From contig JBPRGH010000059.1 in NCBI GenBank assembly GCA_051418055.1, positions 1 through 40,384 of the forward strand: a DNA stretch of 40,384 nt. Direction: 5' to 3'. Under the pieces are notes generated by a model. That model made no database searches. It had not been told where the DNA came from and saw nothing but the letters and a program-made list of their open reading frames with translations. Both the position numbers and the translations under genes were made by a program. Position 1 is the first letter of the stretch; each line of letters opens with the position of its first letter. The DNA comes from JBPRGH01 sp051418055. Its GTDB lineage: Bacteria; Bacteroidota; Bacteroidia; Cytophagales; Cyclobacteriaceae. This document shows positions 17,093-25,501 of this stretch, piece by piece.

Positions 17093-19375
17093 TTAAAAGT
17101 TATGGCTAAGGCTTATTCCGAAAAAGTAATTCCGAGGTAAGCCGGGATAAAAATATCTGGGTGAAGAATTCCCAAAACCTACGGCATTAGGTAAAATCAT
17201 AGAGGCATAATGTGAATCTAGAAGATTATTAACTCCAGCCTTTAAATCAATACTAAATGCTTCCATTACATCAAATGCATAACCAGCTGTTATATTCACC
17301 AGTGAGTAACTTTCATTATAAAGTGTATTCAGGTCATTTAAAGGAGCCGACCCTACGTACCTGTACTCTGAGAAAAGATTAAATCCGGTATTTGTACTAA
17401 GATCAAAACCAACATTGACGATTTCTGAAGGAAATCCGCTTATCTCATTACCACCATAGTCTACATCCCTATGAAAATATTCTTCAAACCTGTAATTGGC
17501 CACTGTTAATGACAAAAACGGCTTTAATTCCATAATAGTGGAATTCAACAGCCGATAATTGATCAATATTTCCAGTCCATCATGTGTGGTTTTACCAGCA
17601 TTTACCCCTATATACCGGTCAGGCCCTACCCTTTCAGCAACTAATAAATTATCAATATCTGTATGGTATAAGGACAATTCACCATACAATCGCCTGTTAA
17701 GCCAGTGTCCCTTGGTTCCGATTTCATAATTAACTCCGGTTTCTGGTTTTATTTCAGTGTTTATCAATCCCTCGGGAGTTAATGTTTCGGCCAGTGAAGG
17801 CATGCTAAAACCATGACTGACAGTACCATAAATATTCCAGTCATCAGAAACAGCATACACCATGCCGATCCGGGGAGAGAAGATCGGTTCATAGGCATAA
17901 TAACCAGACTGGTCTATAGCATCATCCGCATACAGATCATTTATTGAATACATTGTGCTATTATAATTTACACCGCCTTCCATACTTATTTTATTATTCA
18001 GCTCCCATCTCAGCTGAAGAAATAGATTATAATAGCTTCTATGTTCCTTATTATTACTAAGTATAGGTCCTAAAACACTACCCTCTCCCGGAAAGGAACG
18101 ATATAAATTCTCATAGGTAGACCATGAATACCAGTCACTAAAAACTTCACCGCCAAGTTGTGCATGAATGCCTTTGTTATCCTGATACTCAATACGTGAC
18201 CGGAAACCGGCTGCCACAGTATTTTCCAGAAGAATATCAAAAGGACGAGGTTCATCGGCATCTCGAAATGAAAAAAAGAGGCTCGAATGATGTGAAAATT
18301 TATCGGAAAGATCATAACGCAATGAAAATCCTGCAAAGGACTTTATATAATCTTCATATCCTTGTGCTGCGGCCCAGTTACCTGCAGCCGATTCAGGTGA
18401 CCCCTCAAATGTCGACTGATCAATTGAGCTTGGAATAAAGGACCTTAAGTCAATGAAGCTTGCCAGAAATGACATATAAAGGTTATCATCATTATAAATA
18501 GTACTGTTAACCGTTACAGATTGCCGATCATATTCACTGTTCTCCCTGTAACCATCGGAATGCAGATCATTAATGCTAACGTTCACAAATCCTTCATTGA
18601 AGCTATATGATAAAAGGGCATTGGCGTTTCTTAATCCATACGAGCCAGAGATATATTTAGCCTGAACCTGAGATGTTAGATATTCCGGAGAGCGCGAAAT
18701 TAGATTTATTGTACCGCCCAGACCTGCACCATAAATGCTGGATGCCGGGCCTTTGATTATTTCCACACGCTGTAATGAATTCAGGTCAATGTCTTCAAGG
18801 GTACTTTCGCCTTCGCCGGTTGTGAGTGGGATATCATTAAAATACGCTCTTACCCTGTTAGTGCTATAAGGTGTTCTTGAACCAATACCGCGAATGGAAA
18901 GCCTGTTTGTATTCAGGTTCCCCGACTCCATAAATACACCCGGTACCCGGTTAATAGCCGGCATAATAACTGTTTCATCATTTCTTTTTAATTCAGCTTC
19001 TGAAATAGCATTTACCGAGGCAGGGATATCCTTCATCTTTCGGTTAAACCGGGTTGCCTGCACAACAATTTCATTAAGATGCTGATCAGATGCATTAAGG
19101 CCGATATTCAGAAATGACCTAACCTCTTTTATAGTGAATTCATGTGTTTGATATCCGATATGGGAGATTTGTAAGACAGCAGGAAATTTATTAATAATAA
19201 TTGAAAAATCCCCTGATACATCAGCTGTACTACCAGAACTGTCTTGAAGGTTTAATATTACAGCTCCGGTCAATGGTTCATTATTAGTAGCATCGAAAAT
19301 CCTTCCGTTAATCTTCTGTGCATCAGAATTGATATAGATAAAGAAAATGAGGATAAAAAATATTAAACTTTTCAT
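17093..19375 (-). CDS. TonB-dependent outer-membrane receptor
   Basis: 760 aa. Signal peptide at 1-19, then a CarboxypepD_reg-like domain (INGRIFDATNNEPLTGAVILNL, about 22-100). The plug domain covers about 110-225 (VVQATRFNRKMKDIPASVNAIS, RGIGSRTPYSTNRVRAYFNDIPL, VEIIKGPASSIYGAGLGGTINL). A 22-strand-type barrel ends in a terminal Phe (ISLSHNF). The pattern is that of siderophore/iron-type receptors (FecA/CirA-like) rather than of SusC, whose plug and length differ. The ligand is unknown. It lies 64 bases downstream of gntP in the same direction, with a large hairpin between, so it may or may not share a transcript with the gluconate operon. Confidence 0.9.
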   Translation of the reverse strand: MKSLIFFILIFFIYINSDAQKINGRIFDATNNEPLTGAVILNLQDSSGSTADVSGDFSIIINKFPAVLQISHIGYQTHEFTIKEVRSFLNIGLNASDQHLNEIVVQATRFNRKMKDIPASVNAISEAELKRNDETVIMPAINRVPGVFMESGNLNTNRLSIRGIGSRTPYSTNRVRAYFNDIPLTTGEGESTLEDIDLNSLQRVEIIKGPASSIYGAGLGGTINLISRSPEYLTSQVQAKYISGSYGLRNANALLSYSFNEGFVNVSINDLHSDGYRENSEYDRQSVTVNSTIYNDDNLYMSFLASFIDLRSFIPSSIDQSTFEGSPESAAGNWAAAQGYEDYIKSFAGFSLRYDLSDKFSHHSSLFFSFRDADEPRPFDILLENTVAAGFRSRIEYQDNKGIHAQLGGEVFSDWYSWSTYENLYRSFPGEGSVLGPILSNNKEHRSYYNLFLQLRWELNNKISMEGGVNYNSTMYSINDLYADDAIDQSGYYAYEPIFSPRIGMVYAVSDDWNIYGTVSHGFSMPSLAETLTPEGLINTEIKPETGVNYEIGTKGHWLNRRLYGELSLYHTDIDNLLVAERVGPDRYIGVNAGKTTHDGLEILINYRLLNSTIMELKPFLSLTVANYRFEEYFHRDVDYGGNEISGFPSEIVNVGFDLSTNTGFNLFSEYRYVGSAPLNDLNTLYNESYSLVNITAGYAFDVMEAFSIDLKAGVNNLLDSHYASMILPNAVGFGNSSPRYFYPGLPRNYFFGISLSHNF

Positions 19376-19393
19376 TAAGAATATATGGCTTTG

Positions 19394-19432
19394 ACTGAAT
19401 GTAAACTCCTATTAATAAAGGAGTAATTCAGT
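19394..19432. terminator. Two-part hairpin between gntP and the TonB receptor gene
   Basis: Outer stem ACTGAA/TTCAGT and inner stem ACTCCT/AGGAGT with a 8-base loop. On the minus strand no T-run follows it, so it may be an RNA processing or stability element rather than a true intrinsic terminator. Confidence 0.5.
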
Positions 19433-19439
19433 TCATTGT

Positions 19440-20783
19440 TTACACAAAAATACTGATTATCAATACAGCAATAAAGCCTGTTAGCCCAATGATCGTTGTC
19501 AAAGCAGTCCATGAACTGAAAGTCTGTGGCACTGTTAAGCCTAAATACCTGTTTACCAGCCAAAAGCCGCTGTCATTTACATGTGACAATAAACTGGCAC
19601 CTGAGGATATTGCTATTACTGTTAATGCTTTTTCTACTTCAGATACAGTATCCGGTAGTAAGGGTGCGGTTAATGCTGCAGCTGTTATCATGGCTACAGT
19701 AGCGGAACCTTGTAAAATCCTAACTATTCCAGCGCTTACAAAAGCAAAAATGAAAAAGGAAAAATTTGATCCTGCCATAGATGCAGCAATTTGTTCACCT
19801 GCCCCGGTATCTATCAGTACCTGTTTGAAAACCCCTCCTGCTCCTGTAATAAGTATTATTATTCCCGCAGGCAATAAAGATTTCTCACTGACTTTATAAA
19901 GTTCCTGTTTCGTACCTCCTCGTTTTATACCTAAAAAGTACCAGGCAATCAGGTTTGCTATTATTAAAGCTGTAAATGGATGACCTAAGAAGGAAATCAC
20001 TGGTTTTAGATTAAACCCAAGGATCAATAAATTTTCCTTGTTGGATAATACGGATGCCAGGATTATTAAAAAAACTGGAAGAGTGATAATTAAAATTACT
20101 GCTGATATGGAGGGTAATGAGCCTTCTTCCTTTCGGGGCTGCTGTTCAATATATTCCGGAATACTGACAACTATTTTTTTAGAGATATATCTTGTAAAAA
20201 ATATCCCCCCAATTACTGCTGCCGGGATCCCGGTAAATATTCCAATAAGTATCACATAACCCAGATCAGCTTTTAAGATCTCCGCTACTGCAACAGGCCC
20301 GGGGGTTGGAGGAACAAAAGCATGAGTGATGGCCAGCCCGGCTAAAAGTGGCAAAGCATAATAAAGCAATGACCTACCTGATTTCTCCTGTAGGGCATAC
20401 ACTACATAAATAAGCAATATGAAAGCTACATCAAAGAATACCGGAATGGCTACTATAAAACCCGTGATAACCATCGAAAGCGAGGCATTTTTATCACCAA
20501 ATTTTTTAATCAATGTATTCGCTATTGTATAGGCTCCCCCTGAATATTCAAGTATTGCCCCAAATAAAGCTCCCAGTCCAACTACTACGGCAACGAAGCC
20601 CAATGTACCGCCCATGCCAGTCTGAATACTTTGCAGAATAGCATCCGGTGACATCCCAGCTAATAAACCAGAAACTATAGATGCTATTATTAAAGCTAAA
20701 AAAGCATGTATTCTAAAATAAAGGATCAGGAAAAGCAGTACTGCTACCCCTATGACTATGGCTAAGAGTAAATCAATATTCAT
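19440..20783 (-). CDS. gntP: Gluconate:H+ symporter, GntP family
   Basis: 447 aa, hydrophobic throughout with about 12 to 14 membrane segments. The start is typical for GntP/GntT (MNIDLLLAIVIGVAVLLFLIL). Family motifs include GLGALFGAILEYSGGA, the AFVPPTPGPVAVAE loop and IPVFFDVAF. These carriers import gluconate or related sugar acids with protons. The start codon overlaps the gnd stop by 4 bases, so translation is probably coupled. With gntK and gnd it forms a complete uptake and entry route. Idonate, fructuronate or another sugar acid cannot be excluded from the sequence, but the neighbours favour gluconate. Confidence 0.93.
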   Translation of the reverse strand: MNIDLLLAIVIGVAVLLFLILYFRIHAFLALIIASIVSGLLAGMSPDAILQSIQTGMGGTLGFVAVVVGLGALFGAILEYSGGAYTIANTLIKKFGDKNASLSMVITGFIVAIPVFFDVAFILLIYVVYALQEKSGRSLLYYALPLLAGLAITHAFVPPTPGPVAVAEILKADLGYVILIGIFTGIPAAVIGGIFFTRYISKKIVVSIPEYIEQQPRKEEGSLPSISAVILIITLPVFLIILASVLSNKENLLILGFNLKPVISFLGHPFTALIIANLIAWYFLGIKRGGTKQELYKVSEKSLLPAGIIILITGAGGVFKQVLIDTGAGEQIAASMAGSNFSFFIFAFVSAGIVRILQGSATVAMITAAALTAPLLPDTVSEVEKALTVIAISSGASLLSHVNDSGFWLVNRYLGLTVPQTFSSWTALTTIIGLTGFIAVLIISIFV

Positions 20784-22186
20784 GATTTCCAGGGTGAATG
20801 GAAATAACCCTCCTTATCCACTCTTTTATAGGTATGTGCTCCAAAATAATCCCTTTGTGCCTGTATAAGATTTGCTGCAGAATCTTTAGTAATTAATCCA
20901 TTAAAAAGGTTTAAAGAAGCACATAATACGGGAACAGGCAACCCGCTTTTTATTGCTTCCGCAGAAACTTCAGCGAGAGATGTGTCAATAAGATCATCTT
21001 TTATTTTAGGATCCAGCCAGCCAATATCACTTGCGGAATATATCTTTACCAGCTCTTCCATTAATTCAGAACGTATAATACATCCATTTGTCCAAATCCT
21101 TGCTATTCCACTTAGGTCAAGATCCCATTTATTCTCCTCAGAGGCTTTAAATATTAGATCAAATGCTGATAGATGATTAATAATACGTGCTGACCTATAG
21201 GCTTTTATCAAAGCTGATCTGCTTTTAGTGTCAAAGGATGTAACTTCAATAGTAGTAGGACTGAAATGTATAGATAACTTACTTCTCAGCTCTTTTTCGG
21301 CAGAAATAAATCGTGCCATCACCGCCTCTGAAACCGTACTTAATGCTGCCCCTGTTTCCATTGCTGATTCAACAGTCCATCTTCCTGTGCCTTTTTGCTC
21401 TGATTGATCAAGCACTTTTTCCAGTAATAAATGTCCGTCTTCTTGGTAATTTAAAATATCGATAGTGATATTCAGTAAAAAGCCGGACAATCCTGATTTT
21501 TTGCATTCCCTGAAAAAACCTGTTATTTCTTTAGCATTAAGGGCATATTGTTTTTTTAAAATGAGATAAACTTCCGCTAGCAGCTGCATTTCAGCATATT
21601 CAATACCATTATGTACCATTTTAACATAATGCCCCGCTCCTTTTGGCCCTATATATTCCACACAAGGATCTCCATTTTTATCTTTTGCAGCTATTTCTCC
21701 TAATATACTCTGGGCCAGAATATATCCCCTCTCCGAACCGCCAGGCATAATAGATGGTCCATTTAATGCTCCTTCTTCCCCACCTGAAATTCCTGCTCCC
21801 AAATAATAAATATCATCTTCTTCCAGCTTTTCAAGACGTTTCTCAGAGTCTTTATAAAATGAATTTCCCCCATCAATTAAAACGTCACCATGTTTTAAAA
21901 AAGGCTTTAACTGATCAATAGTGATATCAACGGCAATACCTGCCTTAATCATTAGAAGAATGATTCTTGGAGGCTTTAATGAGCTGACGAATTCTTCTAA
22001 ATCATCAAATCCCTGAAGGTTTTTAATATCAGGATGTGACGCGGCAAACTGAGATGCTATTTTTTCCTCCTTTCCTTCCAGATAGCGATTGTAAACTGAA
22101 ACATTAATATTCCTACCCGCACAATTCAGGGCTAAAGCTTTCCCCATCACCCCCATTCCGACAATTCCAATTGATAGGTTTTTCAT
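20780..22186 (-). CDS. gnd: 6-phosphogluconate dehydrogenase, decarboxylating
   Basis: 468 aa, full length. NADP-binding fold at the N-terminus (GIVGMGVMG, 7-15). Substrate and catalytic residues are GGNSFYKDSEKR (106-117), SGGEEGALNGPSIMPGG (134-150) and KMVHNGIEY with Lys 189, His 192, Asn 193 and Glu 196. The C-terminal helical domain ends QAQRDYFGAHTYKRVDKEG. It oxidises 6-phosphogluconate to ribulose 5-phosphate and CO2 in the pentose phosphate pathway. Four-base overlaps on both sides, with gntK (start side) and gntP (stop side), indicate an operon dedicated to gluconate use. Confidence 0.96.
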   Translation of the reverse strand: MKNLSIGIVGMGVMGKALALNCAGRNINVSVYNRYLEGKEEKIASQFAASHPDIKNLQGFDDLEEFVSSLKPPRIILLMIKAGIAVDITIDQLKPFLKHGDVLIDGGNSFYKDSEKRLEKLEEDDIYYLGAGISGGEEGALNGPSIMPGGSERGYILAQSILGEIAAKDKNGDPCVEYIGPKGAGHYVKMVHNGIEYAEMQLLAEVYLILKKQYALNAKEITGFFRECKKSGLSGFLLNITIDILNYQEDGHLLLEKVLDQSEQKGTGRWTVESAMETGAALSTVSEAVMARFISAEKELRSKLSIHFSPTTIEVTSFDTKSRSALIKAYRSARIINHLSAFDLIFKASEENKWDLDLSGIARIWTNGCIIRSELMEELVKIYSASDIGWLDPKIKDDLIDTSLAEVSAEAIKSGLPVPVLCASLNLFNGLITKDSAANLIQAQRDYFGAHTYKRVDKEGYFHSPWKS

Positions 22187-22659
22187 AGCTCATCCAGTAT
22201 ATTTTGTACAATAGTTTCAGGGTCTTTGTCAATAGCTGCTTTTATACCATAAGAAGGTTCTTCAAGATCAGCAAATTGAGACTGCAGTAATTCGGGAGGC
22301 ATATAATGTCCCATTCTTGATTTCATCCTGTAAGCAATAAGGTCAGCAGACCCGGAAAGATAAATCCATAAAATTCCTTCAATTCCTTTATTTAGTTGTT
22401 TTCGATAAGCTTCTTTTAAAGCAGAGCAGGCAAGAACAGCCCCTTTATCTTTACTCCACTCCCCCAGTTTATTATTTAAATGCTGTAGCCATGGCTCCCG
22501 ATCCATATCACTTAACGGAATTCCGGCTTTCATTTTTTTAATGTTATCGAGTGGATGAAAATTATCAGCATCATAAAATGGAATATCCAGTTTCTCAGCA
22601 AGCAATCTGCCCACTGTTGTTTTACCGGAACCGGAAACTCCCATTACTATGATAATCAT
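22183..22659 (-). CDS. gntK: Gluconokinase
   Basis: 158 aa, typical of the GntK/IdnK P-loop group. Walker A is GVSGSGKT (7-14). The gluconate-binding segment is YDADNFHPLDNIKKMKAGIPL, with DREPWLQHL, followed by ACSALKEAYRKQL and a lid SRMGHYMPPELLQSQFADLEEP. It phosphorylates gluconate to 6-phosphogluconate with ATP. Its stop overlaps the gnd start (ATGA), and its start is 6 bases from the serine hydrolase stop, so all four genes appear to be one transcription unit. Confidence 0.95.
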   Translation of the reverse strand: MIIIVMGVSGSGKTTVGRLLAEKLDIPFYDADNFHPLDNIKKMKAGIPLSDMDREPWLQHLNNKLGEWSKDKGAVLACSALKEAYRKQLNKGIEGILWIYLSGSADLIAYRMKSRMGHYMPPELLQSQFADLEEPSYGIKAAIDKDPETIVQNILDEL

Positions 22660-22665
22660 AAAAGG

Positions 22666-23766
22666 CTATTTGTTGCTTTTCATAAAAAATTCAGCGATTT
22701 GCTGGTGTATGTCTCCATAGCGCACATTGCTTGAATTGGCCATCATTGCCAGCACCAGACCTTGCTCAGGAAACATAATAAATTGTGTAGTGCCGCCAAC
22801 TGATCCCCCACTATGGCCATACCAGCTTCCATAATTTTCACTTTCTCCGCTTCTCCATCCCATACCATATCCGGTAAGTTTTCCATCTGACGTTTTCTGG
22901 CTGGACCAGAGCTCTTCTATTGTTGCAGACATAAGATAACTTTCATCCAGAAAGGCATCACCAAATTTCACAAGGTCTTCACAGGTACTTAAATAACCAC
23001 CTCCGGCCCACTTATAGCTGTTATCTACATACGGAGCATTAATTACAGTGCTGTCTTTAATTGCATAATATGAAGTACGGAAAGGTATGATCTGTTCATT
23101 ATACTCAGCTGTTGTTTCCTCCATCTCTAGCGGTTCGAATACATTTTGCTCCATATATATTAAAAATTCTTCACCTGAGGCCCCTTCTATGATGGCACTT
23201 AGTAAATTATAACCATAGCTGCTATATCTGTATTTTTCTCCCGGTATAAAAAGCAGCGTGTCATCTTCAAATATGGCAATTCCTTCTTTTACAGTAGCAA
23301 AATACTTATTCATAAGAAATTCATCGCCCCTGTAGTGTCTGATTCCTGCTGTATGTCCCGCTACCTGTCTTGTAGTAAGTGGATATTTTTTCTGCGGAAA
23401 ATAAGGGACATATTGCTGTACCGGTAAATCAGGGTCCAGCTTATCCTGCTCTATAAGAAGTCCTAATGCTGCAGAAGTTAGTGTCTTTGATACGCTGCCA
23501 ATGCGCATTTTAGTACGTGGCGTTAGAGGGACCTGGTGCTCCAGATTTGCATAGCCTAATCCCTCAGACCATAGCAGCTCTCCACCCTTCATAACAGCCA
23601 CCTGAACTCCAGGAATTTGCTGTTCCCCCATCCATTTCTTCACAAGTTCCCTGGCAGTTTCTGCTGAGGAATCATGATCTTTATGTACAACAGGTTGAGC
23701 AGTTAGGGCAGAAAATTGAATCCAAACCAGTAGAAACAGGAAATAAGGGACCATTGATCTTTTCAT
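22666..23766 (-). CDS. Exported serine hydrolase (class C beta-lactamase-like family)
   Basis: 366 aa with signal peptide (MKRSMVPYFLFLLVWIQFSALTAQ). The serine acylation motif is SVSK (Ser 91, Lys 94), the tyrosine motif YSSYGYNLL (from Tyr 181) and the third motif GHSGG (317-321). This is the pattern of the broad beta-lactamase / D-aminopeptidase / EstB esterase family. These hydrolyse esters, amides or lactones outside the cytoplasm; true beta-lactamase activity is unlikely because relatives of this type are mostly esterases or peptidases. It is the first gene of the gluconate operon, so a gluconate ester or lactone as substrate is a reasonable guess but unproven. Confidence 0.88.
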   Translation of the reverse strand: MKRSMVPYFLFLLVWIQFSALTAQPVVHKDHDSSAETARELVKKWMGEQQIPGVQVAVMKGGELLWSEGLGYANLEHQVPLTPRTKMRIGSVSKTLTSAALGLLIEQDKLDPDLPVQQYVPYFPQKKYPLTTRQVAGHTAGIRHYRGDEFLMNKYFATVKEGIAIFEDDTLLFIPGEKYRYSSYGYNLLSAIIEGASGEEFLIYMEQNVFEPLEMEETTAEYNEQIIPFRTSYYAIKDSTVINAPYVDNSYKWAGGGYLSTCEDLVKFGDAFLDESYLMSATIEELWSSQKTSDGKLTGYGMGWRSGESENYGSWYGHSGGSVGGTTQFIMFPEQGLVLAMMANSSNVRYGDIHQQIAEFFMKSNK

Positions 23767-23774
23767 ATATTAAT

Positions 23775-23796
23775 AAGTTATTTACTACAATAACTT
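23775..23796. promoter_or_regulatory. Perfect inverted repeat before the gluconate operon
   Basis: AAGTTATT-TACTAC-AATAACTT, 8-bp perfect arms, ending 9 bases before the ATG at 23766. It may be an operator for a regulator encoded elsewhere, or a leader hairpin. No T-run follows on the minus strand, which argues against a terminator of the PepSY gene. Confidence 0.5.
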
Positions 23797-23842
23797 TAAA
23801 AATATAGAATAGCTGCTTCTTTTCAGAATGATTTGATAAATA

Positions 23843-25015
23843 TTAAAGATCCTGACGGGCGTAGCTTAATCTTTTGTTGCCTTTAAATTCCGTAGCAGGT
23901 CGTAACCTTCTCTTTTTATATTTTCTCTTATACCAAATAATAAATCCGGTCACCGGCAGGCTTGCAGTGATTAGCGATACAAAAAATAAGATGAATTTAC
24001 CCGGCATACCTCCTATACTTCCCACATGGATATCATAGTTCATTCGTAAGGCTTTATCTGCGATACTTGCTTCTTCATACCTCCCATAAACCGGACGTTT
24101 GAGCACTTTTAGAGAATGCTGATCATAATAGGTATAATCCGATTTGTAATAAGTGCTTTTGGAAGGATTAGCTGCTATACCGATTGCACTGATCGAATCT
24201 GCCGGAAGGAATACAATATATCTTGGACGATCAGGATATTTATCTAGTGATAGATGAAACGCAGAATCTAATGCATTATAGGCTTTTTGCTGATGTACAG
24301 TGGTATTGGAAGCAGGCATGGTCAGATCAGGTTTATGCTTTCCGCCACTTGTTAGCCAGTAAGTTGTTTTGCCAAACCATTGAAATCCCCATACAAGACC
24401 GGTAACTGCAGCAAATATCACTATCCATGTGGCATAAAATCCGAGCACATTATGAAGGTCATAATTTAACCTTTTTTTGCTACCATCAGTTTTTATTGTA
24501 AAAGATGATTTTCTCTTATTCCTGCTCTTTGGCCACCATAAAATCAATCCGGATATCAGCATTCCGAGAAAAATCAATGTTGAAATGCTGACAATCTTTT
24601 TGCCAATTTCCTGAGGCAGTAGTAAATGAACGTGAAGCCGGAAGACATTATAAAAAAAATCATTGTACATGTTCTTAACCTTCTGAACAACGCCTGTATA
24701 AGGATTTATGTAAACAAGGTAATAATAATCAGCGGACATAAATCGTACAAAAGCAGCACGACCATCTTCTTCATAATAGATCCTTTGTACATTCTTACCA
24801 GGTAAAACTTCCTCTGCTATAGATTTTAATTCTGAAGGTGGTAATAAATTACCTTTGGCGCTATGTGACGAAATAAAACGATAAGGTTGTGTAAAACCCT
24901 GTATCTCCTCCTGAAAAACATAAATGCACCCCGTAATAGCAATTATAAACACCACCGGCCCTGTCAAAAAACCAAGCCAGAGGTGAATTTTCCTTATGTG
25001 TTTTCTTAAATTCAA
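23843..25015 (-). CDS. PepSY-associated membrane protein (PiuB / iron-uptake type)
   Basis: 390 aa with four transmembrane segments (about residues 13-32, 143-162, 190-215 and 338-360) and PepSY-type periplasmic loops. Hallmarks are RKIHLWLGFLTGPVVFIIAITGCIYVFQEE at the first TM, FYNVFRLHVHLLLP before the second and LNYDLHNVLGFYATWIVIFAAVTGLVWGF for the third, with conserved His residues that could bind metal or heme. Family members accompany siderophore receptors and are thought to act as ferric-siderophore or periplasmic reductases. The start must be TTG at 25015 because a stop lies 7 codons upstream with no ATG between. A 19-bp dyad lies over its likely transcription start. Confidence 0.88.
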   Translation of the reverse strand: MNLRKHIRKIHLWLGFLTGPVVFIIAITGCIYVFQEEIQGFTQPYRFISSHSAKGNLLPPSELKSIAEEVLPGKNVQRIYYEEDGRAAFVRFMSADYYYLVYINPYTGVVQKVKNMYNDFFYNVFRLHVHLLLPQEIGKKIVSISTLIFLGMLISGLILWWPKSRNKRKSSFTIKTDGSKKRLNYDLHNVLGFYATWIVIFAAVTGLVWGFQWFGKTTYWLTSGGKHKPDLTMPASNTTVHQQKAYNALDSAFHLSLDKYPDRPRYIVFLPADSISAIGIAANPSKSTYYKSDYTYYDQHSLKVLKRPVYGRYEEASIADKALRMNYDIHVGSIGGMPGKFILFFVSLITASLPVTGFIIWYKRKYKKRRLRPATEFKGNKRLSYARQDL

Positions 25016-25061
25016 TTCAATTAACCTTATGTATTAAAGTAGTTTTACTAATGTTAATTTT

Positions 25062-25080
25062 ATTTAGACTAGTTCTAAAT
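25062..25080. promoter_or_regulatory. Candidate iron-type operator upstream of the PepSY gene
   Basis: ATTTAGA-CTAGT-TCTAAAT, perfect 7-bp arms around a 5-base centre that itself contains CTAG. It lies directly downstream of a -7 box on the minus strand, where a bound repressor would block transcription. Fur- or DtxR-type control is inferred from gene function. Confidence 0.6.
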
Positions 25081-25085
25081 TATAG

Positions 25086-25093
25086 CAAATATA
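25086..25093 (-). promoter_or_regulatory. -7 promoter box for the PepSY gene
   Basis: Reads TATATTTG on the minus strand, an exact TAnnTTTG match, 70 bases before the TTG start. The dyad at 25062-25080 begins 5 bases after it. Confidence 0.55.
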
Positions 25094-25186
25094 AATTTGG
25101 AGGCTTTTTAAAAAAATTTATCTCTAATAATTTTTAAATAAAATCATTACCCGCCATGGCTTTTGTGAATTGATTGTTTTTGATAA

Positions 25187-25501
25187 GAAATAATTTTCGT
25201 TTCTGCAATTTCAGATACTGTAGGCTCAATCTATAGGGTCATCACCATTCTTGATATCGTAATTATAGGATTATTATTTGCAGGTATCCTGTCTTATGCC
25301 ACTTCAGGCCAAGCTGTTGTCAAAAAACATCACGATTATTATACCTCAAAAGGAAAAAATAAAGAAAAAGACCTATATGAAACATCTGTACATACCGGTA
25401 CCCGCTTTTGGAGTATGATCATTTTCTTTATTTTACTATTTGTCATTGCAATAGCTGTTGGATCAGGTGGTGAAGGAGTTAACTACTTCTTAGGTGGCTG
25501 A
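25187..25501 (+). CDS. Small two-TM membrane protein without a standard start codon
   Basis: The frame is open from 25187 (after TAA) to TGA at 25499-25501, about 104 codons. Its protein looks real: SIYRVITILDIVIIGLLFAG (TM1), a charged loop (VVKKHHDYYTSKGKNKEKD), then FWSMIIFFILLFVIAIAVG (TM2) and a short Gly-rich tail. No ATG, GTG or TTG occurs before TM1; the only near-starts are ATA (25190) and ATT (25193). Either it begins at a rare ATT codon, or an upstream frameshift or deletion has removed the start and it is a pseudogene. Its 3' end overlaps the end of the convergent SDR gene by 19 bases. Family not recognised. Confidence 0.5.
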   Translation, partial: EIIFVSAISDTVGSIYRVITILDIVIIGLLFAGILSYATSGQAVVKKHHDYYTSKGKNKEKDLYETSVHTGTRFWSMIIFFILLFVIAIAVGSGGEGVNYFLGG

